Source: Margaritifera margaritifera
Lineage: Eukaryota > Mollusca > Bivalvia > Unionida > Margaritiferidae
Reading direction: 5' to 3'
NCBI GenBank assembly: GCA_029931535.1
Contig: JAQPZY010001301.1
Location: forward strand, 930,001 to 994,000
DNA: 64,000 nt
This document shows, in pieces, positions 11,490 to 24,129 of this stretch (position 1 is the first letter of the stretch; each line of letters begins with the position of its first letter). Made by a program: the position numbers and the translations under genes. The notes under the pieces were generated by a model. That model made no database searches, was not told where the DNA came from, and saw only the letters and a program-made list of their open reading frames with translations.

Positions 11490-11640
11490 TTAAACATCTT
11501 AAAAAGCATGCTGTAGGAGCAGTTTTAAGTATTGCATGATAAACAGATTTAAAGATAACTTTTTGAAAAGCATGCCGAACGCATCTGTAAGTTAAGAGCT
11601 GATTTAAGTCCTGCACGGTAAATGGAGCTAAAATCATTAT
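11490..11640. repeat. short tandem duplication, unit 1
   Basis: Two units of about 75-80 bp, marked by 'aaaagcatgc' at about 11,501 and 11,568 and by 'gatttaa' with 'gcacggtaaa' or variants. Unit 2 has the same pair at about 58,165-58,320. Confidence 0.55.
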
Positions 11641-11929
11641 TTATTTCAATAAACATGTGTCTGTAGGTACAATATATCTTATTTATTAAATTAAAACAAT
11701 GATAAAGGATCTCTGGGATCCGAATGCATGCAAATGTGTTTTAATTTTCTTGCAATGACTTATTTTGCTGTTAATTGTTTACTTCGATGCCTGGACAAAG
11801 TCAAACTTTAACATCTTTTCAATTAGATGTTAAAGCCTCAGTGAAGTAAAAAGTAATCTTCATTTGGACCAAATAAAAATTGCAATTACAATATTTACAC
11901 CGCCACCTATCAAATATGATCGTGCTCTG

Positions 11930-12240
11930 CACGTGTGCTAAGGACACTGTTTTGTTTGAACTTTGCAAAATTTATTTCTTTCCTTTCATATTACACTTTT
12001 TTTTTTTTTCTTGTTTTGTGTTGTTTGTTGTTTTTGTTGTTGTTGTTTTGCTGTTTGCTTCTTTCCCCAAACCTTCAATTTTGTCTTCTTGGATTCCTGC
12101 GGATGTATTTCAAATTGTCTGTCATGTTAACTCTAGATTGATATTTTGACTTTTGTCAAGCAATCTTTTTGCCTTCATTGCTTAGCTTAGCTTCATCTTG
12201 TTCACCTTCTATTTCATTGTGATCCAAATTTGGAAAGCTA
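11930..12240 (-). pseudogene. lysine/asparagine-rich minus-strand remnant, unit 1
   Basis: Reading the minus strand from 12,240, HNEIEGEQ is followed, after frameshifts, by a strongly basic Lys/Asn/Gln-rich stretch. Unit 2 has HNEIEGKQ and a longer basic tail at about 58,660-58,860. The composition would suit a nucleic-acid-binding protein, but the family is not recognised. Partly low-complexity. Confidence 0.35.
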
Positions 12241-12639
12241 TTACAAAAGAAATCTGAATCGGAACAAAAGTTAGTTGCAAGATGATTCACAATTTTATTT
12301 TATATATTGAAAATTAGTTTGACTTTAAGTTGGTAAATAAAATACATCTGACGACATGTTTTTTGCGTCAAAAAGTTAAAGATTTCTCCGAATCTAATCA
12401 GAAACAAAGTAAATACATCCTTTGTCAAATTACAAACTACAAAAAGAAAAAAAATGAAAATGCTACAGAGAATACACAAGAGAATGCAAAACGTATGCTA
12501 TATAAATCATATATTTATTAAATACACAAGTGTTGAATTTTACCAGCAACAAAATAAAGTATTGAGTAAGATGCGACATCGATAATGTTAGGTATTCCCG
12601 TCTATTCGCCACCATTGTACATTGCTAATTTTTACAGAA

Positions 12640-12740
12640 CTGAAGCTGTCAATGAAGAGGATTTAAACATTGATCATATCATTCCATATTCATCATTTGA
12701 TTGTTCTGATTCTGATCAAGAAAGAAAATGTTTTCACAAG
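12640..12740 (+). pseudogene. HNH-endonuclease-like fragment, unit 1
   Basis: A short open stretch reads NIDHIIPYSSFDCSDSDQER. The D-H-I-I-P signature followed by an SxFD turn is the core of many HNH nucleases. Unit 2 retains DIDHFVPCSLFDLP in the same position (about 59,325-59,420). Only the core is seen, without a zinc-binding Cys pair, so it is a remnant. Confidence 0.45.
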
Positions 12741-12799
12741 TCATAAACTAGATATATGATAATAACTGAAATCAAATTACTTTATAGCATGGTAAGCAG

Positions 12800-14940
12800 C
12801 CACTCCTGTAATCATCATCATCTTTTATTTTCTTCCGTTGAAGATTACATGACATAATAATTAAGTGTACTAAATCGCATGATTAGAATCAGAGAACTAT
12901 CAAAAGGTAAACCAGCAACAAAAGTCCAAAGAAAAACAAACACTAATACAAAAAATGAAAACTGTGGGCAAATATACATCCTGCATCATATGAGGTAAGT
13001 CAAGAATAGGCAGAAGAAGCGACAGATATGCTTTTGCTGTATACACAAAAGTAAATAAACATTCAGTATGACTATCATGACACATTTCGTCTATGCTATA
13101 CACAGAATATTAGACTTCAAAATACTTACAATATATAATTTAGTAATTTCGCATGATCTGCGGAAGTTACAAGTTGCAAAACCTCTATTTGTAGAGCAAA
13201 ATCTGAAACCTGCATAACAAAGTATGCTGCATAACTCGCAAATAACTTGGATATTTGTTTTGTCAGTTACTGCTGCTGGTAACCCTTAGCCGGGAAGATG
13301 TTGCAGTTGCAGCTCATCTTATGAATCAAATAACGTAACATGTAGGCTTATTGGAAACTTAGCAGTCAGGAATCCTAAAAAGAGTTTCCGAAACGTCAGA
13401 TATAAAGACGTGCAACACAAATATGAAGTACCAAGTCCGTATAAACATTTACACATCGAATACACATGTTGAACTGTGTGTTCGGAACAACAGCCCATAG
13501 TCTGACTTTATAAAAAAAGTAAATACCTTACTGACTTGTTGTATTGTAGCTGATTGCCATACTGAGACAGGTCGCAAGGATTCATGTATTAAAGAGAACC
13601 TGTCAAAATATGTTTCATTAGACATTTGAACTCTACAAAGTCTATTTTCGAAACCGGAAATTTTCGACATTCATTTTGTATTTAACAGTTTTGTTTATGT
13701 GGAATATCAGAATGCTGAAAATAATCAGGAAAATACTGATGCAAATCAAACTGCAATTATGTTCAACAAAGCATTCCAAGTGCAAGTCTGATCCTATATG
13801 TGCTGGAAAGCCTTGTATATGTTTGGCAAAATACGTCAAAGTTTTATAAAATGAAGGGAGGTCACTTTGTGAAATATTACATCCTAATTCACTACCTTAA
13901 AAATATGGAAGAAAAACATACCTTTATCATCACATTTGCACCATCCAAAGGGTTTTAACTATTCTGTTTAAATCCAATATTACACAGACGGTGAACATTT
14001 TCGATGGCTATGATTTAGATGCAGAAATTTATGATACTGTCAATCTAGCACAATATTTTATTCAAACCACACCAGACATTGATTAATCTACGCAATGAGT
14101 CCGAAAAACATGTTATTGGAACTTATTTAAACGTTTTATGAACGGTTATAAAAGTATTTGACATGGATAAAACACAATATAACCAAAAACAAAACACTTT
14201 ACTATGAAAAACCTGAAACCTGTTGCTAATAGAATACATATATATCTCGCAGAAAAGCAACATCACGATGATGGTAGTACCTAGCGCTATAGAAGTGCAG
14301 ACTGGAAATGAATATTTGAAAACATTAGATCGGATAAAGTAAAGGGACAAATGACAATGTGTGTGTCGTCCTGGGGACAAATGACCCCAATAACCGCTAG
14401 AACCCACTATGGTACAAAAGCAACTAGAAAGGTGCATGAGAAAATAGAGATGAGAGTGACTGAGATAAATAAGCCGTCTGATCAACAGGTAAGACACGCA
14501 GAAAATGTAATAAATGACTCCCACGAAAAAGATCAAGACGTGTTGCAATAACAATGGGAATGTGACGAGACTAAAATAGCGCAGATAGTTGGAAATAAAA
14601 CAGATTTGGAGAAATAGTTTAGAGAAAATGTAAAAAGGATTAATGAAAGCACAAGCAATGAATTGCCATTTGGTGAAACAGCTCTTTTAGAAAAGTTCAT
14701 AACAATAGCTGCTTTTGCTACTTCACTACGTATGACATCAAACGTTGCTCTGTATAGCAAGACATTAGTCCATCAATATATTAAGGTATGCGACAATATA
14801 AAATTTTATTACAATCTTTGGTTCAAAAATAGTTTTTGAAGTGGAGAAGTTTTTTTTTACTTTCAAAAAGGCATTGGTTCAGTTTATAGAGAAGACTATG
14901 ATGATCTTTATTGTCAAGTGGTGTTCATGGTATGATGCTG
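12800..14940. other. mixed coding remnants, unit 1
   Basis: The plus strand contains coding-like patches, such as VTEINKPSDQQV near 14,455, with a counterpart (NKPLDQQVK) near 60,700 in unit 2. Frames are interrupted. A 143-codon minus frame (14,123-14,554) overlaps these conserved plus-strand patches and is probably an accident. This may be the N-terminal part of the retroelement that follows, or a separate element. Confidence 0.35.
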
Positions 14941-14944
14941 TAAA

Positions 14945-16440
14945 TATTAAAAAATATCTTCCTAGGTATATCAAAATCAACTGTCAAGGTCTCTAGAAGT
15001 GGACTGATTGAATATTGGACCGTAAATTTGGAATACAGCAATAATATATTCGCCGCTCTTTGTTTCAAAATGTCTTGGCAACAGTTATGTATGATAAAGT
15101 GGAAACTGTTTGTTTGCTTGCAGAAGAATTACCAAATATTCTTTTGTTACCTTTTGCGCTGATTTGTGCATATTGAATGACACTTTTGTAGAATTAGAAC
15201 AAGAACTTAATGATTTCAAGCTTTCTTTTTTAAAAATGGGATCTCGTCATTGATTTCAATAAGAATATTATCATCGTCTTTACGAATAGTTCTGTGTGTA
15301 AGAAGAAAGAGAAGTGGAACTGCTTTAATGCAGAAATAAAAGTCCCAACTTATTACAATTCTTTGGGCGTTGTGCTTTCTGGTAAAATAAATTGGTATAA
15401 AGCAGATGAAAAACTTGTTAGTTAAGCCAATATAGCTTTAGCTGCCGTAAAGAAATAATTAATAAGGATACCCGTCTGTCCATCATCGAAAGTGACATTT
15501 AAGTTGTTTAATAAACTTACCAACCCCATTCTTCTCTATGCTTCTGGAAGTTGTAGATATAACAACAGAAAAGTAATTAAAAGATTTCATCAACAATACT
15601 GCAAATATTTTTTATTTGTTCGAATATATTCTTGTATTGCGTGAGCTCTTAGTGAATGTTGTTCTTATAATATGCATTTAGATTACTGTATTAGAGGCAG
15701 CAAATATTGATTTAAACTACTGCAAATGCCAGATTATAGATTCCTAATGAAATGCTATTTGAAGTTAAATATGTTGGATGATAGTAAAGGAATTACTTGG
15801 GCAACGTGTTGTTGGCAACTTCGCAGTAGAGATCGGTTGGGCTTTGTAAGAGAGCCGCATGATATTGGTGTTCTTTATATCTTTATATTACAATTCAGCC
15901 AGAGGAATATGGATTGTAATTTACAAGAATGGCGCGATCAATAAAATCGTTGGACACCTTTAAAAAATTATCGTAAATACACATCTTTACTTGATTGTGA
16001 AACATTGTCATATATTATTATGAAATTAGACGATTATACTATATATACTAGTAGAAATACCTATCAATTTTGTTGCAAGAAGACATCACAATTTTATATA
16101 GAGCTTGTCGAATGTGTATTATGTGTGACAGTGACACTCATGAAGAGATTTACAGAGGCAAGAGATTTACAGAGTTAATGCTCAAATTATGCCCAAACGT
16201 TACGAAGAACACTCGTCTTTTATTACATTTTATGAGCTTATGTGCAGCTATTGCACTGACAGTATTAGAGAGACAGCAAAGTTTTATTCCTCTGCATTCA
16301 AATTGTGGAAATATAGCTCATAACTTTTGTTGGATTAGGTGCTGTTTTATAGGGATGCAAAGATGATTCGTTCATCGCAAAATTAAAAGGGCTTACGAGA
16401 CAGTGGTACTTATTTCTTTAAGTTAGCAAAAATAAAAATA
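14945..16440 (+). pseudogene. non-LTR retrotransposon reverse transcriptase remnant, unit 1
   Basis: Across several frameshifts the plus strand follows the order of a LINE-type reverse transcriptase C-terminal half. First comes a damaged catalytic segment (CADLCILND in place of the usual Y-A-D-D). Then come the YNSLGVVLSGKINW strand, the thumb-like NPILLYASGS, and the typical region ending with a Cys-rich patch (CRMCIMCDSD) and LCPNVTKNTR. The largest intact piece is 16,070-16,366. The element is dead. The same remnant in unit 2 (61,250-62,830) shows that it inserted before the duplication. The clade was not assigned. Confidence 0.68.
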
Positions 16441-18790
16441 AAAAGCAACAGCAACATTCCATGGAAGTTTCTGTCATTGTAATAAGCTTGATTTTGAAAA
16501 TATCTGGACATCCGTTGGTTTTGCTGTTGGCTTTATTTTAAAATCCAATCTATAGACAAAACGCATACGCTTAGGAAACAAATGCGCATGTCATAATCAG
16601 AAAATAGCAAAGCTCATCACAGTAGGTAAAATCTTAAACTACAATAGAAGTTCCTCCAACCATTAGCATAAATGCAAATGTTTGTTTACTTATTTGAAGG
16701 TATATAATTTTTTTCGGTGTTGCCAACTTGCCATGTGTCCTCCGAACGTCTGAATATCTTCTTGTATTTGCAGATCTGACAACATTACTGCCATCATCAT
16801 ATTCCTTCTTCGCAGCATATTTTGTACTCATCAATCTTTAGTTTTGTCCTCACAACTGCTTGTCGTGCCATCACAATGTCTTTGTCAGTTAGATCGCTAC
16901 TAATAGTAGCTTTAATATGTGTTTCTTCATAATTTGCTCTTGTATTCATCGATAATCTCCATTTTCATAACCATGTCGCTCGCTAAGAAACTATACCGTC
17001 GCCACCAACAGAATAGTCCATTTCAGTTTTGAAGCTTTTATATTTGTGACGCCTTACCACAATGTTTTTATCTGACTCGTGGCCTTGTTGACCTAATATT
17101 AATTTCTCAAAATAATTTTTTAACAGTGTCTGGTAAGAACAGAGTGTATAATAGATGTTCTGTTTTATACCTGTGCACCTAAAATACAAATCAAATATGT
17201 GCGTCTTGTTGGCACATCGGTATCAATTGTCTCATGACAATAACTGTATGGTAATTTTACTTTCTTGTACCACTTATCAAATCCACGAAATTCATTGTTC
17301 CCGAGTTAATTGTTGTTTTTTCTTTAGATCACGATCTGTATGATTTCTAATAGTTACTGTACTCGTCTACAATTGTCAAGTATGTTATTCTTAATATATC
17401 CCATTCATGATGTGGCAATATGTTAAAATTGTTGCAGATCAAGTTGAATTGTTCTAATGTTGGATCTATTACATTGATCCTTGCCAGGTAAAGGTTTTGC
17501 CCACTCACTCAGTTATTTATTAATCTATAATTAAACATGAAATTTGTATTCTGATTGTACTAAATCTAAAACGCGCTTGCATTCCAAATGTTAAAGGCCA
17601 GAACAAAATTCAACAAACAGCAGTTCCAATCCACATTGCAAATTTTATTTCGTTCTGCCAGAAATGCGTATTACAGCATGTTCGACAATTGTTCAGGGAA
17701 TCGTCACCACCAAATATTAGAATGTAATTATTAAAAATGTATAATTAGTGCTGGAGAACAACTGAGTTCCATTATAGTAGATATTGAACTCGCGAAATGC
17801 ATTTTCTATTTTAACTTGGTTAAGGTGATGTAAACAATTTATTGAAATAAAACTCAGTTACAAAACAATAGTAAATTGTTGTAAGTATCATTTGTTTTAA
17901 ACATCTAAACACAATTGTTTCGAAACCATAGTCAATTACTTTAGGAATATATTCTTAACTTATGGACTAGAGACCTCCAAAGTTGTTACCATGCTCTGAG
18001 CGAATGCCGCAAAATGCTATCGCTCTGTCGTTTCTATAAGATTTACAAGATCAGTATTCAAGCTATGTCTGTACCTAAAGCACATTATTTAGATTCAAAC
18101 AATTAATCTCAAACTGTCATTCTTGCGTAACTACACTGAACCCATATTTACGATCTTTTCACATTTATATCTAATCGTTTGATGATTATCACTCTCCCTC
18201 TCTCCAAACATTTCATCTCTTCCACTGTAATATAATTTTAATCTTTTTGGTTTAACACACTCTTTACATTTCTTGTTAATGCTATCATGCTTTTCCATTT
18301 CCTCTAAGTTTTTCTATATTGCCTTTGTAACATTTTGCAAATGATTGTATCTCCGACAAGAGTTCCATTGGTACTATGGTACACTTTGTTTCCGTATTTA
18401 AATTCAATTAATACTATATGTCAGATGCAAACACTGCGAAAATTGTATCTTCAACATCTGTATATCTACAAACTATGAAATGTTTTCTGGATTCTAATTC
18501 ATCCAAGTGTTGCAAGCTGTTCTTAGTTAAATAACAATATGCAAATATGACTGAGTACCTTATTGTAATCAGATTTGAGAATAGTCTAAATGCCCCTGTG
18601 ATTCAATCAACACTGATTCAATTTTAATTAGTCCAATATTTTCTTCAAAATCTCATAGACCAGCTTGTATTTATTTACATTGTATTTGTTTGTCAGCCTT
18701 TATAAATGTAGTTGAAATTAACCTTATATTTGTAATGGTATGGAAAGTATTTTACTCAATAATCACATTATCATGTTCTTGTGTGTGTCT
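16440..18790. other. noncoding interval, unit 1
   Basis: About 17,950-18,700 aligns with 63,330-64,000 at the right edge of the window, for example 'ccattatttagatt' near 63,436 and its near match near 18,084. About 16,450-17,900 is longer than the corresponding part of unit 2. Short coding-like minus frames occur at 16,634-16,834 but nothing is recognisable. Confidence 0.45.
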
Positions 18791-18799
18791 TTCGGTTAC

Positions 18800-20640
18800 T
18801 TACTACTGACTATTCTGGATGTAATGTCATTTTACCTTAGATATTTTACTCCAAACAAATTCACATATCATGCGTGTTTTAACACCATGCTCTAACGCAC
18901 AATTCCTTTTACATTTGAAACATTCAAGGAACTCTTTATTGTTCCAAAACTCAGAGTTCTCAGGCTCCTTAATACTGTTGTGTATGTGCTGTGCTGCTTC
19001 CGTCTACAATGGAGATGATGTCCACGTGACATTTGTTTTAAATGGAATTGTGCTGTCATTTGGTTCCCAACTTTTAAAAGATTGAGCGTATCATTTCAAG
19101 TTAATATGAACATACCTTACTCCGTTTGTTAGATTGGTCTTCAAATTATTTCCAGCTTAGTATGTATCGTCTCTTTTAGCATACAAAGATAACACATGTT
19201 TGTAAAACATGCCATCTATATCCTCTCCCCTGAAGTCGTCGAGTTTGTAAATCACATAATCATTTAACATTACTTGCCTTTATTGTTTTCTCAGCATAAT
19301 TATATAGATGAAAAGCTGTTGTAAGTATCTACATTCTACCTCTTGTACATATCTTAAATGTTCCAAATGAATAGGTTCTCAGGGAATTGAATAGATTGAT
19401 TCATACTTTTGAATGGTTTCTATCTTGCTTCTTTCTTGCCTATTCCACCAGAGTATGTAAATTAGTCTTTGACGAGTGTTATTGTAACCATGAATTGTAT
19501 TTGGTATAGATGTCAACCCATTTTCCGGTTTCATTTTGAGCGAAATAATTCGACCTTCCCACTACAAAGTTTTCTTTTCATTTTTTTTGAGCCACTCAGA
19601 AAGTGTCATATATTTTCCTTTTCCATGAAATCAATAACGTTTCGTTGTAAAACTCTTTACCATTAAACATATTTTTTACACTATCTTGCTTTAAAGATTT
19701 CTCCCAAAGCATCGATTATGTCATTTCCATTTTCGTTTTTTCTTTTTTAGCCCAGCAGTATTTAGAAACAAAAATATGTTTCAAAGTCAAGATGTATTTG
19801 TATCCATAGTTGTCGTTCTCAATACTTCCTTGGGAACATTGCTTCCCTGCCCATTGTCATCCATAATTAACATAAACCGTTTTATAGAAAATCTTTTTCT
19901 TGCATGTATGTGTAATATGTAGGTAGACTGTTCCGTAGATCATTCTTTCAATTAGGTTTATTTTATTTCCTTTTGTCCAATTTAACTTGTTGCACAATTG
20001 ATGTTTATTTGTGTAAGTATAAATATGTATTAAATACTGTACTTCTTCTGGGATTTTAAACGATATAAAACACACTGACAAAATACGTTATGGTGGTAAA
20101 CTGTTTTTAGTGTTTTCAAAAGGCCAACATGAGAACCGTGAATTGCTATGGTAGGCTCTGCTGCAGCTAATTCATATACCGAGACACCATATTTTGTTTT
20201 AAATAGAACTTTGTTTACCATACATTCCATGTCTATCTTTGCTGAATCGTTGTAGATTAACTTTGTGATATTTACGAAACCTTAACTTGTAATGTGAATT
20301 TACCTAAATACAAATATATGTGTTTAGCCTCATCACAATACATATTTCTTTCTTTTTTGTAATATCAAGATTTAACGATCTACCTATCAGAACCGATGTT
20401 AATTATTTCTACTGTAATCATGACCGAAAAGTAATATGCCGATCTGCATCGTTTTCTGAAGCACTGTAGTGCATTTTTATGATACTTAAAATAAACCAGT
20501 TAACACTTTTATTATCTTAATTGTAGTCTTCGACAAACCTCACTTTTATCCTTTCCAGACGTGTAAGCGAATAGGAAGTATGTCTAGATACTGACAATGA
20601 GCTGTCATATTAAACTCGCGAAATACTTTTACCAGATCAC
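18800..20640 (-). other. unclassified minus-strand coding-like stretches
   Basis: Several minus-strand patches read like old coding sequence: FLECFKCKRNCALEHG near 18,900 (a Cys-rich pattern) and KEFYNETLLISWKRKIYDTF near 19,630. They are separated by stops and frameshifts. No family was recognised. Probably transposon debris. The corresponding part of unit 2 lies beyond the right edge. Confidence 0.28.
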
Positions 20641-20649
20641 CAACAACCG

Positions 20650-21520
20650 TTGAATTCAACGCAATGCAGTTTTGTGCCATGGTTTATAATGTGTAGAAAA
20701 AGGCAGGTTATTTTTGTGCTCTCTTTATTGTTCTCATAGTCAGATTGATCTTATAGGTATGAAATAATATTCTCGAGTCTTAATTGTCCAGTATTTTTAT
20801 TTTTCCTTGTTTAATGATTTTACTTAAAATCATCAGTATTTTAGTATGTTTTAATTATTTAAAACAGCGCCATGTTTTCCCAGTTAATACTTCATGTTTG
20901 TTTTCTTTTAATATTCCCGTATTGGCCACACATCCGCCATGCGGAATCATAATATTTACAACATATAGCGCAAGGGGCAGTGGTTGCATTTAAGTTCTAA
21001 ATTATCGTCCTATAACGTCCGAGAATACAAATCATGTAAAATTGGCCCCTGCAAGAAGGAATATGTACACGTCAAGAGTTAAAAGTCATATTGCATTGAA
21101 ATTTAACATCAGATCATATAGTAGAGTCCAATCAGGCTGATTTCTGCAGATCAGCTGTAAATCTTGCAAAAACGAGGCAGTACAGCACTCTCATGCGCTT
21201 TGGACAGTTGCGATACCAGGTAAAGGTACCGCACGTCCATCGTAAGGTCCATATGAAGACTGGATTCTGTAGGTCAAGGAGGAATTTTTTTGTTTCGTAA
21301 CGGACCCTCATACTTCCTGTGTCAACATATACTCGCCAGGAGCTGGTAGACGCTCCTGGCGTTCTAGATGGCGGGTATAAGCAAATGTGTCAAGATGCAA
21401 TGGTCAGATTATGACAGCAAAATAGGGTCCAGTCCATAGCATCCAGGTTTGTAAAACCCACGAGACCTCAAAGAGAAAGTAGCACAAACGGCAGAAAGGC
21501 AATCCTTATGAATGAAAAGG
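20650..21520. other. noncoding interval
   Basis: No gene is seen. From about 20,990 base composition becomes more balanced and leads into the recombinase remnant, so the left part of that element may start here. Confidence 0.35.
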
Positions 21521-21526
21521 AAAGTC

Positions 21527-22100
21527 TTACAAATCTAATACCCTATCCGACTCAGTGGCAGCCCGAATCCTGAAACTATGGGACTTATAATTATCAGTGT
21601 TAAAGCCATACAATTTTGAATTAAATTCTACACTGGAAAATAGTTGCCCGTTTGGGTATATAAACAGCAGTCGTGGAGTATTACCCCTGAGGGGTAAGTA
21701 GGCTTGTAAATGAGCTATGAGACAGATGCTGGCAGTGTACTTGTCGATCGGCAAGCGAACGTCATGACAGTTGCTTTTGTGAATGATTTGAATGAGTGTT
21801 TGAAAAATAGAAAGAGGAAGAAGGGTTATGAGACCATTACGTTTGTGTACATAGCCAAGTGCTGAAACAAAAGTTGTAATTATAGATGTTGCATATTTTT
21901 TGTTGAATACATTCACTTTAAAGATGGCCAGATTGGGTATTAAAATTGGAAGAGAAAACTCAGTCGAAGTGTCCAAAGTGAATTCATTATATAGTGTTTA
22001 CACCAGCTTATGTGTGCTTTGTGTTGCAGGGTTTAGCATGCTTTTAACCAAATCTTTCAATGTGCTTTCCAGATGGGCAAGCTCAGAAGGGGCGGAATCT
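21527..22100 (-). pseudogene. tyrosine recombinase remnant (DIRS/Crypton-type)
   Basis: A 149-codon minus-strand frame (21,527-21,976), with an upstream extension to about 22,100 broken by one stop, resembles the tyrosine-recombinase domain of eukaryotic YR elements. The N-terminal arm ends VSALGYVHKRNGL and is followed by DVRLPI. The catalytic box appears as YKSHSFRIRAATES, where the family has H-x-x-R followed by G-A-A-T (here R-A-A-T). The region that would carry the final Tyr is lost, and the centre is shorter than usual. It is therefore inactive. No reverse transcriptase was found beside it, so DIRS-like or Crypton-like origin remains open. Confidence 0.62.
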
Positions 22101-22104
22101 CTTT

Positions 22105-22720
22105 AAACGTTTAAGCATGTTGTTGAGAAAAGGCATCATCGACTTTATTTTGTAAACCTTGTACATGTCGTGCCTTAAACGAGATATTTAATTTATGGCA
22201 GGAAAGTACTATCTTCCGAATGAGGTGCATCTTGTTTGTTTCCTCTGGAAGATTTATTGTTTATGACTGAGACAAAGGCTTGACTGTTGGTGTGGAAATA
22301 GATTCATTTATTGGGCAAGTGTTCTCCCCAGAGCGCATCTGCAAGAGCGATGGTGTCAGAGGGGTACCAAGGGTAAATGGCGCCAGAGGCGACGATGATG
22401 GCCCAAAAAGGGCCAGAATACAAGGCCCGAATTTTTATCAGCTGTTTTGGCTCGCCAAGAACTCTGGCGCCGGGGACGACAACCGCCTCGTCCTTCACCC
22501 CCCCCCCCAACCCCCGTGAGTACGCTACAGGATGGTGTACAATTCTAGAAGAGTCATATTTTGATATACCCAGGTTTGATTGGAAAATCCGTTGAAATAA
22601 AATGCATCTAGGACCACACATCATCCTGCCGAATCACAGGAATCTGTGCATAATTCCAATGAGTCAGAAGTCGTCCAGTGATCTCGCAGGAACAACGATT
22701 TACCGTTAAAACAGATTTAA
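22105..22720. other. GC-richer flank of the recombinase remnant
   Basis: About 22,280-22,530 is GC-rich and includes a C-run at 22,499-22,508. The minus strand has a 106-codon open frame (22,304-22,624) with YSGPFWAIIV. This may be the accompanying ORF of the YR element, but similarity was not established. Confidence 0.35.
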
Positions 22721-22724
22721 AACA

Positions 22725-23640
22725 ACTACACCAATTATGAAACAAATAAATACAGTAAACATAGTCCAGTGATACGGAGCCAACAGGTGGAAAAAGAACC
22801 CTATTTGACTACTTTGAAAGTCATGGATTACTGTAGTGGGGTGTGGAATAACACGACACAAATAACGAAACAAAAACAATTCAGTAAACATAGTGCAGTA
22901 GTAATTAAACAACCGGTAGAAAATAGAACCCATATGTCACTCTTTGGAAAGTCATGGGTCAATGTTGTGCGGTGCGGAACCAAACTACGCAAATGATTAA
23001 ACAAATAAATACAATGAACATAGTCTAGTGATAATGAACCAACTAATGAAAATTAGAACCCCTATTTGACTATTTTGTAAAGTCAATGGTCACTGTAGTA
23101 AGGTGCGGATCAAAACTACTCAAACGATGAAACAAATAAATACAGAAAACAAGGTCCAGTGTTACGGTAACAACTGATGTAAAAAGGAATTCCCATTTGA
23201 CTAGTTTCGAAGTCACGAGTAACTGTAGTGAGGTGGGAAATCAACTACGCAAGTGATAAAACAAATAAATATAATAAATATAGTCTAGTGGTAAGGAACC
23301 AACTGAGGAATAATAAAAACCATGTCTGACTATTTTTAAAGTCAAAGTTCACTGTAGTGAGGTGCGGAACCAAACATCGCAAATGATGAAATGCAAAAAT
23401 GCAAAAATAGAGCTCAGTGGTACGGAACGAACTGTTGAATATATAATCCAAATTTTACCTCTTTAAATTTAAGGGTCAGTGTAGTCACGTGTTGAACGAA
23501 ACTACGCACATGATGAAACAAATTAATAGAGTAAACAAATGTACATATGAATCTAGAACCTCAGAACATAAATGTCTACTCCGTCCCGACCCCAACCTCA
23601 CCATATTGTTAAAAATGTAGAGTGGTATTTGTCACACCAT
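22725..23640. repeat. satellite-like array, about 130 bp period, about 6.5 units
   Basis: The anchor 'aaacaaataaat' or variants recurs at about 22,740, 22,867, 22,999, 23,130, 23,258, 23,389 and 23,516, giving intervals of 127-132 bp. Each unit also has 'catagtc' or a variant, 'aactacgcaaatgat' and 'actgtagtgaggtg' or variants. Units are diverged by roughly a fifth. Short open frames here are by-products of the repeat. Confidence 0.88.
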
Positions 23641-23942
23641 GCAAATGATGTGCAATTGATGTGCAATTGACCAGATATATTGTAACAGCGTAACCAAGAA
23701 AAGAGACAACAATTAAGTAGATTATATTTCCTACCTGGATGTAATCATACGAAGAATATGCTCATATGTCAATGCTGAAAAAAATTGTGAAACTTGGACA
23801 GTGTATTTTGTTTATCGACAATGAATTTACGTAATTGCGGCACAATATGTTTTGAAACATCCGTAATAGCAACACTGAGCGATTCGTACAAGTGGTACTG
23901 GCCTTTCTTCGACACGAAAAAAGAGAAATTATTTATTGTGGA
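23641..23942. other. AT-rich spacer
   Basis: Nothing is recognised between the satellite array and the following (AT)n tract. Confidence 0.5.
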
Positions 23943-23966
23943 CTATATATATATATATATATATAT

Positions 23967-24027
<61 letters not shown>

Positions 24028-24064
24028 TATATAGATATATAGATAGGTATATGTGTGTGTGTAT
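23943..24064. repeat. (AT)n with GATA interruptions, then (TG)n
   Basis: About 105 bp of AT dinucleotides interrupted by 'agat' units, ending in a short TG run. Confidence 0.92.
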
Positions 24065-24129
24065 CCTATCAGACTGAGAACAAAACGTCCAAATAATAAG
24101 AGTCACACACACACACAGACACACAAACA

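Noticed and set aside
14123..14554. 143-codon minus-strand frame as a membrane protein gene
   Set aside because: The plus strand of the same stretch carries coding patches matching unit 2, while the minus frame is not kept there.
21900..22106. 68-codon plus frame opposite the recombinase
   Set aside because: Antisense shadow of the tyrosine-recombinase remnant.
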